A DNA stretch of 64,000 nucleotides from Bradyrhizobium aeschynomenes (GCF_013178945.1 NZ_JABFDM010000003.1:620001-684000), one strand, 5' to 3'; positions 51,769 through 61,403 are shown, numbered from the stretch's first letter. Translations and numbers: made by a program. The notes: generated from the letters alone by a model not told the origin.

Positions 51769-53501
51769 GCAACGACAAATCAGACAAGCAGCTGCGCAGC
51801 CAGGCGTGGTTCGGCCGCCAGGACAAGATGGGCTTCTATTATCGCTCATTCCTGAAGAACAGCGGCACGCCGCAGGACCGCTTCGAAGGCCGTCCAGTCA
51901 TCGGCATCTGCAACACCTGGTCGGAGCTGACGCCCTGCAACGCGCATTTCCGCGTCATTGCCGAGCACGTCCGCCAGGGCGTGCTCGATGCCGGCGGCTA
52001 TCCGCTCGAATTCCCGGTCTCCTCGCTCGGCGAGGTGACGATGCGCCCCACAGCGATGCTGTTCCGCAACCTCGCCTCGATGGACGTCGAGGAAGCGATC
52101 CGCGCGCATCCGCTCGACGGCGTGGTGCTGCTGATGGGCTGCGACAAGACCACCCCGGCGCTCCTGATGGGTGCGGCCTCGGCCGACCTGCCGGCGATCG
52201 GCGTGTCCGGCGGCCCGCAGCTGCGCGGCGTCTATCGCGGCCAGATCATCGGCTCCGGCACCAACATCATCTCGATGAGCGAGCAGCTGCGGGCCGGCGA
52301 GATCACCTTGAAGGAATTCCACGAGGCCGAAGCGGGAATGAACCGCTCCGCCGGCAGCTGCATGACCATGGGCACGGCTTCGACGATGGCTTCGATGGTC
52401 GAGGCGCTCGGCATCGGCCTGCCGGAGAACGCCGCGATCCCCGCCGCCGACGCGCGCCGCAATCTGCTGGCCCGCATGGCCGGGCGGCGCATCGTCGAGA
52501 TGGTCAACGAGGACCTCAAGCCGTCGGATATCCTGACGCGCCAGGCGTTCGAGAACGCGATCCGCACCCTGGCCGCGATCGGCGGCTCGACCAATGCCGT
52601 GGTGCATCTGCTCGCCATCGCCGGCCGTGTTGGCGTCGAGCTCTCGCTCGAGGATTTCGACCGGCTGTGCCGCGACGTGCATTGCCTTGTCGACCTGATG
52701 CCGTCGGGCCGCTTCCTGATGGAGGATTTCTACTACGCGGGCGGCCTGCCGGCGGTGCTGCGCGCGCTCGGTGAGCGCGGCCTGCTGCACAAGGACGCAC
52801 GCACCGTCAACGGCAAGACGCTGTGGGACAACGTCGCCGAGGCGCCGAACTACAATGCCGAGGTGATCACGCCGTTCGAGACCCCGTTTAAGACCGAAGC
52901 CGGCATCGCGATCCTCAATGGCAACCTCGCACCGAACGGCGCGGTCATCAAGCCGTCGGCGGCCTCGCCGGAGCTGATGAACCACACCGGGCGCGCGGTC
53001 GTGTTCGAGAGCGTCGAGGAGATGCACGACGCTGTTGACGACGACAATCTCGACATCGACGCGTCCTGCATCATGGTCCTCAAGAACTGCGGCCCGAAGG
53101 GTTATCCGGGCATGGCCGAGGTCGGCAACATGCCGCTGCCGGCAAAGGTGCTGCGCCAGGGCGTCCGCGACATGATCCGCATCTCGGATGCGCGCATGTC
53201 CGGCACCGCCTACGGCACGGTGGTGCTGCATGTCGCGCCCGAAGCCACCGTCGGCGGACCGCTGGCGCTGGTCAAGAACGGTGACATGATCACGCTCGAC
53301 GTTCCCGGCCGCAGGCTGCATCTGCATGTCAGCGACGAGGAGCTGGCCGCGCGCCGCGCCGCTTGGACGCCGCCGAAGCCGCATGCGGATCGCGGCTATC
53401 AGAAGCTCTACATCGACCACGTGCTGCAGGCCGATCGCGGCGTGGATTTCGACTTCCTGGTCGGCCGCACCGGGTCGCCGGTGCCGCGTGACAATCACTA
53501 A
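51765..53501 (+). CDS. L-arabinonate dehydratase (IlvD/Edd family)
   Basis: Dehydrates L-arabinonate to 2-keto-3-deoxy-L-arabinonate. The 578-aa protein is in the sugar-acid branch of the IlvD/Edd family, with an iron-sulphur cluster expected on Cys58 (SELTPCN), Cys126 (LMGCDKTT) and Cys199 (RSAGSCMTMG), the spacing seen in characterised arabinonate dehydratases. IGGSTNAVVHLLAIAGR is the family block in the middle. The ATG overlaps the GntR stop. D-fuconate or D-galactonate are possible alternative substrates. Confidence 0.9.
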   Translation: MSNDKSDKQLRSQAWFGRQDKMGFYYRSFLKNSGTPQDRFEGRPVIGICNTWSELTPCNAHFRVIAEHVRQGVLDAGGYPLEFPVSSLGEVTMRPTAMLFRNLASMDVEEAIRAHPLDGVVLLMGCDKTTPALLMGAASADLPAIGVSGGPQLRGVYRGQIIGSGTNIISMSEQLRAGEITLKEFHEAEAGMNRSAGSCMTMGTASTMASMVEALGIGLPENAAIPAADARRNLLARMAGRRIVEMVNEDLKPSDILTRQAFENAIRTLAAIGGSTNAVVHLLAIAGRVGVELSLEDFDRLCRDVHCLVDLMPSGRFLMEDFYYAGGLPAVLRALGERGLLHKDARTVNGKTLWDNVAEAPNYNAEVITPFETPFKTEAGIAILNGNLAPNGAVIKPSAASPELMNHTGRAVVFESVEEMHDAVDDDNLDIDASCIMVLKNCGPKGYPGMAEVGNMPLPAKVLRQGVRDMIRISDARMSGTAYGTVVLHVAPEATVGGPLALVKNGDMITLDVPGRRLHLHVSDEELAARRAAWTPPKPHADRGYQKLYIDHVLQADRGVDFDFLVGRTGSPVPRDNH

Positions 53502-53510
53502 GAGGGCCCC

Positions 53511-54440
53511 ATGACCGCTTCCGCCAAAAAGCTCTACAAGGGCGTCTTCCCGGTCGCGCCGACCATCTTCGACGCCGATGGCCGCCTCGACCTCGAGGGC
53601 CAGAAGCGCGCGATCGACTTCATGATCGATGCCGGCTCGCACGGCATCTGCATCCTCGCCAATTTCTCCGAGCAGTTCGTGCTGACCGACGACGAGCGCG
53701 ATCTGGTCATGACCACGGTGCTGGAGCATGTCGCGGGTCGCGTGCCGGTGATCGTCACGACCACGCATTTCTCGACCTTCGTCTGCGCCGAGCGCTCGCG
53801 CCGCGCGCAGGACAAGGGTGCCGCGATGGTCATGGTGATGCCGCCCTATCACGGTGCGACCTTCCGCGTCCCCGACAGCTCGATCTACGAGTTCTATCGC
53901 GGCGTGTCGGATGCGATCTCGATTCCGATCATGGTGCAGGACGCGCCGGTCGCAGGCACGCCGCTGTCGGTGCCGCTGCTGGCGCGCATGGCCAAGGAGA
54001 TCGAGAACCTCGCTTACTTCAAGATCGAGGTGCCGCGCGCCGCCGACAAGCTGCGCGCGCTGATCGAGGCAGGCGGCGAGGCCATCGAAGGTCCGTGGGA
54101 CGGCGAGGAGGCGATCACCCTGATGGCCGATCTCGATGCCGGCGCCACCGGCGCGATGACCGGCGGCGGTTATCCCGACGGCATCAGAAAGATCATCGAT
54201 CCGTATTTCGCGGGAGATCGCGACGCTGCGGCTGCCGCCTATGAGCGCTGGCTGCCGCTGATCAACTACGAGAACCGGCAGTGCGGCCTTGCGACCTGCA
54301 AGATCCTGATGAAGGAGGGTGGCGTGATCAAGCACGACACCCTGCGAAGCCCCCAGCCGCCGATCCATCCGGCGACGCAAAAGGGCCTGATCGAGATCGC
54401 GCGCCGGCTCGACCCGCTCGTGCTGCGCTGGGGACGCTGA
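53511..54440 (+). CDS. 2-keto-3-deoxy-L-arabinonate dehydratase (DHDPS family)
   Basis: Converts 2-keto-3-deoxy-L-arabinonate to alpha-ketoglutarate semialdehyde. It is a 309-aa TIM-barrel of the dihydrodipicolinate synthase family with Schiff-base Lys171 (LAYFKIEVP). The GICILANFSEQFVLTDDER segment is typical of the Azospirillum-type dehydratase rather than DapA. It follows the arabinonate dehydratase by 9 bp. The next enzyme, alpha-ketoglutarate semialdehyde dehydrogenase, is not in the window. Confidence 0.88.
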   Translation: MTASAKKLYKGVFPVAPTIFDADGRLDLEGQKRAIDFMIDAGSHGICILANFSEQFVLTDDERDLVMTTVLEHVAGRVPVIVTTTHFSTFVCAERSRRAQDKGAAMVMVMPPYHGATFRVPDSSIYEFYRGVSDAISIPIMVQDAPVAGTPLSVPLLARMAKEIENLAYFKIEVPRAADKLRALIEAGGEAIEGPWDGEEAITLMADLDAGATGAMTGGGYPDGIRKIIDPYFAGDRDAAAAAYERWLPLINYENRQCGLATCKILMKEGGVIKHDTLRSPQPPIHPATQKGLIEIARRLDPLVLRWGR

Positions 54441-54443
54441 GCC

Positions 54444-55370
54444 ATGAGCGAGCTTCGTGTCGCCATCGTCGGTTTCGGCAAGATCGCTAGGGATCAGCAC
54501 GTGCCGGCGATCGCCGCCACCGACGGCGTGACCCTGACCGCCGTGGCGAGCCGCAACGCCTCGCTGCCCGGCCTGCCGCATTTCGGCTCGATCGAGGAGC
54601 TGCTGCGCGACGGGCCGGAGATCGATGCGGTCTCGCTGTGCACGCCGCCGCAGGTGCGCAGCGCGCAGGCGCTTGCTGCGCTCGACGCCGGCAAGCATGT
54701 CATGCTGGAAAAGCCGCCGGGCGCCGCCGTCACCGAGCTCGATCCGCTCATCGCGCTCGCGGCGGCCAAACAGCGCACACTGTTCGCCACCTGGCACTCG
54801 CGCTACGCGCCCGCCGTCGAGCCGGCGCGGGAGTGGCTGGCGTCGCGCCAGATCCGCAGCGTCCGCATCGACTGGAAGGAGGACGTCCGCGTCTGGCATC
54901 CCGGTCAGGCCTGGATCTGGGAGCCGGGCGGTCTCGGCGTGTTCGATCCCGGTATCAACGCGCTGTCGATCCTGACGCGCATCCTGCCCGAGCCGGTGTT
55001 CGTCACCGAGGCCGAGCTGTCGTTCCCGTCGAACTGCCAGGCGCCGATCGCAGCCAATCTCTCGATGTCCACGGCGAGCGACCTGCCGATCGCGGCCGAG
55101 TTCGATTTCCGCCAGACCGGGCCGCAGAGCTGGGACATCCGCATCGAGACCGATGCCGGACAGCTTAAGCTGTCGCTGGGCGGCGCGCGGATGACGGCGG
55201 ATGATCAGGTGATGATCGACGAGAAGGAGCGGGAATATCCCGGCCTCTATCGTCGCTTCGTCGAGCTGACCAAGACTGGCGCCAGCGACGTCGATCTCGC
55301 GCCGCTGCGGCTGGTGGCCGATTCCTTTCTGCTCGGCCGCCGCACCATCGTCGAGCCGTTCGAGGATTAA
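54444..55370 (+). CDS. Gfo/Idh/MocA oxidoreductase, L-arabinose/D-galactose 1-dehydrogenase type
   Basis: Oxidises the aldose C1 to the lactone, the first step of the non-phosphorylated pathway. The 308-aa protein has the NAD(P) motif VGFGKIARDQH (residues 9-19) and the catalytic EKPPG (Glu89, Lys90), followed by a C-terminal beta-sheet domain (WKEDVRVWHPGQAWIWEPGGLGVFDPGINALSIL block near residues 135-170). This block is characteristic of the arabinose and galactose 1-dehydrogenase group. The gene lies 3 bp after the KDA dehydratase. Confidence 0.88.
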   Translation: MSELRVAIVGFGKIARDQHVPAIAATDGVTLTAVASRNASLPGLPHFGSIEELLRDGPEIDAVSLCTPPQVRSAQALAALDAGKHVMLEKPPGAAVTELDPLIALAAAKQRTLFATWHSRYAPAVEPAREWLASRQIRSVRIDWKEDVRVWHPGQAWIWEPGGLGVFDPGINALSILTRILPEPVFVTEAELSFPSNCQAPIAANLSMSTASDLPIAAEFDFRQTGPQSWDIRIETDAGQLKLSLGGARMTADDQVMIDEKEREYPGLYRRFVELTKTGASDVDLAPLRLVADSFLLGRRTIVEPFED

Positions 55371-55374
55371 AGCC

Positions 55375-56454
55375 ATGGCAGAGACGCGGATCACCAGGGA
55401 TGTGTTTGGCAGCCTGCCTGACGGCCGCGAGGTCGAGCGCGTCACCTTGCGTGGCGCCGACGGCTTCGAGGCGCGGATCATCACCTTCGGCGCCGCGTTG
55501 CAGGCGCTGCTGGTGCCGGATGCACATGGCGCCGTCGACGATGTCGTGCTCGGCCATGACGACCTGCTGAGCTACGTCAAGCTCCGGAAGTTCTTCGGCG
55601 CCACCGTCGGCCGTTACGCCAACCGCATCGCCGGCGCGCGCTTCACGCTCGACGGCGACGACGTGCGCCTGGAGGCCAATGACGGCGCACACGCGCTGCA
55701 TGGCGGGCCCGATGGCTTCGACCGCAAGCTCTGGCAGATCGTTGCCACCGAGGACGGCGAACAACCCTCGGTGACGTTGCTCTACGTCAGCCCGGACGGC
55801 GAGGCGAACTACCCGGGGCGGCTCGACGTCCGCGTCACCTATCAGCTGACCGGCCCGATGGAATTGTCGGTGACCTTCGCGGCGCGGACGACGCGCACCA
55901 CGATCGTCAATCTGACCAACCACAGCTTCTTCAATCTCGATGGCCTCGCGGCCGGCACCGGCATTCTCGATCATCGTCTCACGCTCGCGGCAGACCACTA
56001 TCTCGCGATCGACGAGACCGCGGTCCCGCTGCCCGGGCCGCCGCACGACGTCGCCGCCACGCCGTTCGATTTCCGCGACGCGCAGGCGATCGGCGCGCGC
56101 ATCCGCGCCGACGATGCGCAGATCAAATGCGGCCGTGGCTATGACCACAATTTCTGTCTGCGTGGCGGCGACGGCGTGCGCCTCGCAGCCCGGCTGGAGT
56201 CGCCGCGCTCGGGCCGCGTCATGGAGCTGCACACCGATCAGCCCGGCCTCCAGGTCTATTCCGGCAACTACATCGATGCGACCGTCAGCGGGAAGGGCAG
56301 GGTGTTCCGGCAGTCCGACGCGCTCTGCCTGGAGCCGCAGGTCTGGCCGGATACGCCGAACCGCCCGGATTTTCCGAGCGCGCGTCTCGCGCCTGACGAG
56401 GTCTACAAGCACGAGACCATCTATCGCTTCTCGACCACGGGAGCGTCCGCATGA
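55375..56454 (+). CDS. galM: Aldose 1-epimerase (mutarotase)
   Basis: Interconverts alpha and beta anomers, helping supply the anomer used by the dehydrogenase. The 359-aa protein has the GalM residues in sequence: GRYANRIAGARF, HALHGGPDGFDRKLW, LTNHSFFNLDG (catalytic His), GYDHNFCLR, and a C-terminal LCLEPQVWPDTPNRPDFPSA with the catalytic Glu. There is no signal peptide. The lactonase start overlaps its stop. Confidence 0.94.
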   Translation: MAETRITRDVFGSLPDGREVERVTLRGADGFEARIITFGAALQALLVPDAHGAVDDVVLGHDDLLSYVKLRKFFGATVGRYANRIAGARFTLDGDDVRLEANDGAHALHGGPDGFDRKLWQIVATEDGEQPSVTLLYVSPDGEANYPGRLDVRVTYQLTGPMELSVTFAARTTRTTIVNLTNHSFFNLDGLAAGTGILDHRLTLAADHYLAIDETAVPLPGPPHDVAATPFDFRDAQAIGARIRADDAQIKCGRGYDHNFCLRGGDGVRLAARLESPRSGRVMELHTDQPGLQVYSGNYIDATVSGKGRVFRQSDALCLEPQVWPDTPNRPDFPSARLAPDEVYKHETIYRFSTTGASA

Positions 56455-57338
56455 TGATGGAGAAGGTGCCGACGACGGTGCTCTGCGCCGAGCATTGTCA
56501 TCTCGGCGAAGGGCCGACCTATGATCCGGCGACCGACACCGCCTGGTGGTTCGATATCCGCGAAGGCCTGCTGTTCGAAGCCAGCATCGCCAGCGGCGAG
56601 GTTCGCCGTCATGTTCTGGGAAAGATGGCGAGCGCGCTCGGCCGCATCGATGCCCAGCGGCAACTGATCGTCGCCGAGGACGGACTCTACATCCGCAGCA
56701 TCGCCGACGGCGCGCTGGCGCTGTATCGGCCGCTCGAAGCCGACAATCCGGCGACGCGGTCGAACGACTCGCGCGTGCATCCCTCCGGCACGTTCTGGAT
56801 CGGCACCATGGGCCGCAAGGCCGAGCGCGGGCTGGGCGCGATCTACGCGCTGCATCGGGGCGAGGTCGTCCGCCTGTTCCCGAACGTCACCATCCCCAAC
56901 GCGATCTGCTTCTCGGCCGACGGCGCGACTGGCTATTTCGCCGATACCGACGAGAACGTGCTCTACCGCGTCGCGCTCGATCCGCACACCGGCCTGCCGC
57001 GCGGCGAGCCGGAGGTGCTGCTGCGCCATACCGGCGTTGGCGGCCTCGACGGCGCCGTCGTCGATGCCGAGGGCCGCATCTGGAACGCGCGCTGGGGCGG
57101 TGGTTGTGTCGACGTCTATAGCCCGCAAGGCGAGCATCTGCACTGCATCGCAGTTCCGGCCAGCCAAGCGAGTTGTCCCGCTTTCGTCGGCCCCGATCTG
57201 TCACGCCTGCTGGTCACCTCGGCCTGGCAGGACATGGACTCCGCGGCCAAGGCGGCCGACCCCGGCCATGGCCAGACGTTTCTGCTCGACGTCGGCGCCC
57301 GCGGTCGCGCCGAGCCCGACGTCGTGCTGTCGATCTGA
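56451..57338 (+). CDS. SMP-30/gluconolactonase-family sugar lactonase
   Basis: Hydrolyses the sugar lactone to the acid (L-arabinono-1,4-lactone in this context). The 295-aa six-bladed propeller carries the calcium/zinc ligands Glu near residue 20 (HLGEGPTYD), Asn in IPNAICFS and Asp in GGLDGAVVD. Three consecutive ATGs begin it (56451, 56454, 56457), so the exact start is open; the first overlaps the galM stop. With the dehydrogenase and two dehydratases it completes the route from arabinose to ketoglutarate semialdehyde. Confidence 0.9.
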   Translation: MMMEKVPTTVLCAEHCHLGEGPTYDPATDTAWWFDIREGLLFEASIASGEVRRHVLGKMASALGRIDAQRQLIVAEDGLYIRSIADGALALYRPLEADNPATRSNDSRVHPSGTFWIGTMGRKAERGLGAIYALHRGEVVRLFPNVTIPNAICFSADGATGYFADTDENVLYRVALDPHTGLPRGEPEVLLRHTGVGGLDGAVVDAEGRIWNARWGGGCVDVYSPQGEHLHCIAVPASQASCPAFVGPDLSRLLVTSAWQDMDSAAKAADPGHGQTFLLDVGARGRAEPDVVLSI

Positions 57339-57384
57339 GAGGAGGAACATTCAGTCAAGCGTCGTTCAGCCTAACAGCTAACTG

Positions 57385-57396
57385 GTATCAAGATAC
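57385..57396. promoter_or_regulatory. Candidate operator before the ChvE-type gene
   Basis: A perfect dyad GTATC-AA-GATAC, preceded by AACTG, lies 50 bp before the binding-protein start in a 107-bp gap that must contain the promoter. AACTGGT also resembles a GntR/FadR half-site. The regulator is unknown. Confidence 0.35.
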
Positions 57397-57445
57397 GCAA
57401 TCGCCTAGTCTTGTCGAAATTCGAAAATCCAAGAGGGAGTGAAGC

Positions 57446-58516
57446 ATGCTGAATTTCAAGACCATCATGGCCGCCGCACTGGCCGGCCTCGGCGCCCTGG
57501 CGCTGTCGAGCGCCGCCATGGCCCAGAGCAAGGGGACCGTTGGCATCGCGATGCCGACCAAGTCGTCCGCGCGCTGGATCGACGACGGCAACAACATCGT
57601 GAAGGTGCTGAAGGAGCGCGGCTACGCCACCGACCTGCAATATGCCGAGGACGACATCCCGAACCAGCTCTCGCAGATCGAGAACATGGTGACCAAGGGC
57701 GCCAAGGTGCTGGTCATCGCCGCGATCGACGGCACCACGCTGTCGGACGTGCTGAAGCAGGCCAAGGCCAAGGGCATCACCGTGATCGCCTATGACCGCC
57801 TGATCCGCGACACGCCGAACCTCGACTATTACGCGACCTTCGACAACTTCCAGGTCGGCGTGCTGCAGGCGCAGTCGATCGTCGACAAGCTCGGCCTGAA
57901 GGACGGCAAGGGTCCGTTCAACATCGAGCTGTTCGGCGGCTCGCCGGACGACAACAACGCCTACTTCTTCTACAACGGCGCGATGTCGGTGCTGCAGCCC
58001 TACCTCGACTCCGGCAAGCTCGTGATCGGTTCCGGCCAGAAGGGCATGGACAAGGTCGCGACCCTGCGCTGGGACGGCGCCACCGCCCAGGCCCGCATGG
58101 ACAACCTGCTGAGCGCCTTCTACGGCAAGAAGCGTGTCGACGCGGTGCTGTCGCCCTATGACGGTCTCTCGATCGGCATCATCTCCTCGCTGAAGGGCGT
58201 GGGCTATGGCAGCGCCGACCAGCCGATGCCGGTGATCTCGGGCCAGGACGCCGAGGTGCCGTCGATCAAGGCGATGCTGCGCGGCGATCAGTACTCGACC
58301 ATCTTCAAGGACACCCGCGATCTCGCCAAGGTGACCGCCGACATGGTCGATGCCTCGCTGGCCGGCAAGGAAGTCCCGGTCAACGACACCAAGACCTACA
58401 ACAACGGCGTCAAGGTCGTGCCGTCCTATCTGCTCAAGCCGGTCGTGGTCGACAAGAGCAACTGGGAGAAGGTCCTGGTCGACAGCGGCTACTACAAGAA
58501 GTCGCAGTTCCAGTGA
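57446..58516 (+). CDS. chvE: Multiple-monosaccharide-binding protein, ChvE-like
   Basis: A periplasmic aldose-binding protein, 356 aa, with signal peptide to SSAAMA and then [19 protein letters not shown]. The ChvE/XylF-like pattern is clear ([60 protein letters not shown]). In Agrobacterium the homologue binds several aldoses and assists chemotaxis and host sugar sensing (established). GAGGGAG precedes the ATG. The ATPase and permease genes follow after a hairpin. Confidence 0.92.
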   Translation: MLNFKTIMAAALAGLGALALSSAAMAQSKGTVGIAMPTKSSARWIDDGNNIVKVLKERGYATDLQYAEDDIPNQLSQIENMVTKGAKVLVIAAIDGTTLSDVLKQAKAKGITVIAYDRLIRDTPNLDYYATFDNFQVGVLQAQSIVDKLGLKDGKGPFNIELFGGSPDDNNAYFFYNGAMSVLQPYLDSGKLVIGSGQKGMDKVATLRWDGATAQARMDNLLSAFYGKKRVDAVLSPYDGLSIGIISSLKGVGYGSADQPMPVISGQDAEVPSIKAMLRGDQYSTIFKDTRDLAKVTADMVDASLAGKEVPVNDTKTYNNGVKVVPSYLLKPVVVDKSNWEKVLVDSGYYKKSQFQ

Positions 58517-58538
58517 TCCCGGTCTAACAATCGAACAA

Positions 58539-58565
58539 CCCCCTCCCCGGTCTCCGGGGAGGGGG
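58539..58565 (+). terminator. Strong hairpin between chvE-like and gguA-like genes, probable attenuator or stabiliser
   Basis: A perfect 12-bp stem, CCCCCTCCCCGG with CCGGGGAGGGGG, around a TCT loop, 22 bp after the stop. The following ATATCTTATT is only weakly T-rich. Such hairpins after binding-protein genes commonly leave the first gene more highly expressed than the rest. Confidence 0.6.
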
Positions 58566-58640
58566 ATATCTTATTGGAGCTCGCGCGGCGGGGGCGAGCG
58601 GCGTCACAACAGAGTGGCGTCAGAACAGAGACATGAGACG

Positions 58641-60191
58641 ATGACCGCAATCCTGGAAATGCGCAACGTCAGCAAGAGCTTTGGCAACGTCCAGGCCCTG
58701 CGCGACGTCAGCTTCACCGTCGAGCCCGGCGAGATCCACGCGCTGGTCGGCGAGAACGGCGCCGGCAAGTCGACCCTGATGAAGGTGCTGAGCGGCGTGT
58801 ATCCGCACGGCCGCTACGAAGGCCAGATCATCTTCGAGGGCGAGGAGCGAAAGTTTCGCGACATCAATGATTCCGAGGCGCTCGGCATCATCATCATCCA
58901 CCAGGAGCTCGCGCTGATCCCGCTGATGTCGATCGCCGAGAACATCTTCCTGTCGCACGCCCCGTCGCGCTTCGGCGTCATCGACCGCGACGAGGTCTAC
59001 CGCCGTACCCAGCAATTGCTGGCCCAGGTCGGCTTGAAGGAATCGCCGGACACGCTGATCACCGATCTCGGCGTCGGCAAGCAGCAACTGGTCGAGATCG
59101 CAAAGGCGCTGTCCAAGCGCGTCAAGCTTTTGATCCTGGACGAGCCGACCGCCAGCCTCAACGAGGCCGACAGCGCCGCGCTGCTCGACCGCCTCGTCGC
59201 CTTCCGCGAGCAGGGCATCTCCTCGATCCTGATCACGCACAAGCTCAACGAGGTCTCCCGCGTCGCCGACCGCATCACCGTGCTGCGCGACGGCCGCAGC
59301 GTCGACGGCATCGACTGCCGCGCCGAGCCGGTGCTGGAGGACCGGATCATCAAGAGCATGGTCAACCGCGACATGGCGCACCGCTTTCCCGAGCGCCAGC
59401 CGAAGATCGGCGAGCCGGTGTTCACCGTCGAGAATTGGTCGGTGTTCCATCCGCAGCATCCTGAGCGCCGCGTCATCAAGAACGTCGATTTCCAGGTCCG
59501 CCGCGGCGAGATCGTCGGCATCGCCGGGCTGATGGGCGCCGGCCGCACCGAATTCGCAATGAGCCTGTTCGGTCGTTCCTGGGGCGTCAACATCAGCGGC
59601 CGCGCCCGTCTGGAAGGCCACGACGTCAATCTCACCAGCGTGCCGGCCGCGATCGATGCCGGCCTCGCTTATGTCACCGAGGACCGCAAGCAGCTCGGCC
59701 TGATCCTGGCCGACGACGTTCGCAAGAACATCACGCTGGCCAGTCTCGCCCAGGTCGCGCCGAAGGGCGTGATCGACGACATCGCCGAGCTCAAGGCCGC
59801 CTCAGGCTACCGCGGCCGCATGCGCATCCGCTGCTCTGACGTCTACCAGGAGGCCGGCCAGCTCTCCGGCGGCAACCAGCAGAAGGTCGTGCTGTCGAAA
59901 TGGCTGATGACCGATCCCAAGGTGTTGATCCTGGACGAGCCGACCCGCGGTATCGACGTCGGCGCCAAATATGAGATCTACTGTATCATCCAGGAGCTTG
60001 CGGATGCCGGCCGGGGTGTGGTGGTGATCTCGTCGGAAATGCCGGAGCTGCTCGGAATCTGCGACCGGATCTGCGTCGTGAATGACGGCGCCTTCGTCGG
60101 CGAGTTCGCAGGCCCGGACGCGACGCAGGAAAAGATCATGCGCGCCATCATGCGCAACGAAGCCCTTACGAACCAGGAGACGGCCGCCTGA
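58641..60191 (+). CDS. gguA: Sugar ABC transporter ATP-binding protein, GguA/MmsA-like
   Basis: A double-domain sugar ATPase, 516 aa. Walker A GENGAGKST is near residue 39, followed by the Q-loop IIHQELALIPLMS and the LLILDEPTASLNE Walker B. The second half has GLMGAGRTE, the signature LSGGNQQKVVLSKWL and LILDEPTRGIDVG. The sequence matches the GguA partner of ChvE. The permease begins 21 bp downstream. Confidence 0.93.
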   Translation: MTAILEMRNVSKSFGNVQALRDVSFTVEPGEIHALVGENGAGKSTLMKVLSGVYPHGRYEGQIIFEGEERKFRDINDSEALGIIIIHQELALIPLMSIAENIFLSHAPSRFGVIDRDEVYRRTQQLLAQVGLKESPDTLITDLGVGKQQLVEIAKALSKRVKLLILDEPTASLNEADSAALLDRLVAFREQGISSILITHKLNEVSRVADRITVLRDGRSVDGIDCRAEPVLEDRIIKSMVNRDMAHRFPERQPKIGEPVFTVENWSVFHPQHPERRVIKNVDFQVRRGEIVGIAGLMGAGRTEFAMSLFGRSWGVNISGRARLEGHDVNLTSVPAAIDAGLAYVTEDRKQLGLILADDVRKNITLASLAQVAPKGVIDDIAELKAASGYRGRMRIRCSDVYQEAGQLSGGNQQKVVLSKWLMTDPKVLILDEPTRGIDVGAKYEIYCIIQELADAGRGVVVISSEMPELLGICDRICVVNDGAFVGEFAGPDATQEKIMRAIMRNEALTNQETAA

Positions 60192-60212
60192 GCGGCCGGG
60201 AGGACACCAGCC

Positions 60213-61403
60213 ATGACCGACAAGACGGTTTCACTCCCGGAAGAGAAGCCCCATAGCGGCTTTCTGAAGAACAATCTGCGCAGCTACGGCATGCTGATGT
60301 CGCTGTTCGTCATCATGCTGTTCTTCCAGATCATGACCGACGGCACGTTGCTGCAGCCGCTCAACTTGACCAACCTGGTGCTGCAGAACAGTTACATCGT
60401 CATCATGGCGCTGGGCATGCTGCTGGTCATCGTGACCGGGCATATCGACCTCTCGGTCGGCTCGGTCGCAGGCTTCGTCGGCGCGGTCGCGGCCGTGCTG
60501 ATGGTGCGCTATCACATCGACTTTCCGCTTGCCATCATCGCCTGCCTGATTGTCGGCGCCGCGATCGGCGCGGCGCAGGGCTATTGGGTGGCCTATTTCG
60601 GCATTCCCTCGTTCATCGTCACGCTTGCCGGCATGCTCGTGTTCAAGGGCCTGGCACTGGCGCTGCTGCAGGGCCAATCGGTCGGCCCGTTCCCGGCAAC
60701 GTTTCAGAAGCTGTCGTCGGGCTTCATCCCGGAGCTGTTTCCCGGCGCTGCCCATCTCAATCCGACGTCGCTCGCGATCGGCGCGGTGCTGACGCTGATC
60801 CTGGTCTATGCCAGCGTGAAGGGCCGGGCGCGCGAGGTCGAGCATGGCATCGAGGTCGAGCCGTTCGGCGTGTTCGCCGCCAAGAACATCGTGCTGGCCG
60901 GCGTGCTGATGTACTTCACCTACCTGATCGCCTCGCATCGTGGCCTGCCCAATGTGCTGGTCATCATGACCGCGCTGATCGCGCTGTACGGCTTCATGAC
61001 GCGGCGTACCGTGGTCGGCCGGCAGATCTACGCGGTCGGCGGCAACGCCAAGGCGGCCAAGCTGTCGGGCATCAAGACCGAGCGGCTGGTGTTCCTGACC
61101 TTCGTCAACATGGGCGTGCTCGCGGCGCTGGCGGGCCTGATCTTCGCGGCCCGCCTCAACACCGCGACCCCGAAGGCGGGCCTCGGCTTCGAGCTCGACG
61201 TCATCGCGGCCTGCTTCATCGGCGGCGCCTCGGCCTATGGCGGCGTCGGCCGGGTCGGCGGCGCCGTCATCGGCGCCATGATCATGGGCGTGATGAACAA
61301 CGGCATGTCGATCCTCGGCATCGGCATCGACTATCAGCAGGTCATCAAGGGCCTGGTGCTGCTCGGCGCCGTCTGCATCGACGTCTACAACCAGCGCCGC
61401 TAG
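60213..61403 (+). CDS. gguB: Sugar ABC transporter permease, GguB-like
   Basis: A membrane permease of 396 aa, longer than the RbsC average because of an extra central segment (about residues 150-230), as in XylH/GguB. It has MALGMLLVIVTGHIDLSVGSVAGF, FGIPSFIVTLAGMLVFKG, and near the C-terminus YAVGGNAKAAKLSGIKTERLVF and IAACFIGGASAYGGVG. It is the only permease for the ChvE system, so the channel is a homodimer. Confidence 0.93.
   Translation: MTDKTVSLPEEKPHSGFLKNNLRSYGMLMSLFVIMLFFQIMTDGTLLQPLNLTNLVLQNSYIVIMALGMLLVIVTGHIDLSVGSVAGFVGAVAAVLMVRYHIDFPLAIIACLIVGAAIGAAQGYWVAYFGIPSFIVTLAGMLVFKGLALALLQGQSVGPFPATFQKLSSGFIPELFPGAAHLNPTSLAIGAVLTLILVYASVKGRAREVEHGIEVEPFGVFAAKNIVLAGVLMYFTYLIASHRGLPNVLVIMTALIALYGFMTRRTVVGRQIYAVGGNAKAAKLSGIKTERLVFLTFVNMGVLAALAGLIFAARLNTATPKAGLGFELDVIAACFIGGASAYGGVGRVGGAVIGAMIMGVMNNGMSILGIGIDYQQVIKGLVLLGAVCIDVYNQRR

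Noticed and set aside
51846..55484. Very long open frame (1212 codons) antisense to the arabinonate genes
   Set aside because: Same antisense artefact; all four sense genes have intact catalytic motifs.
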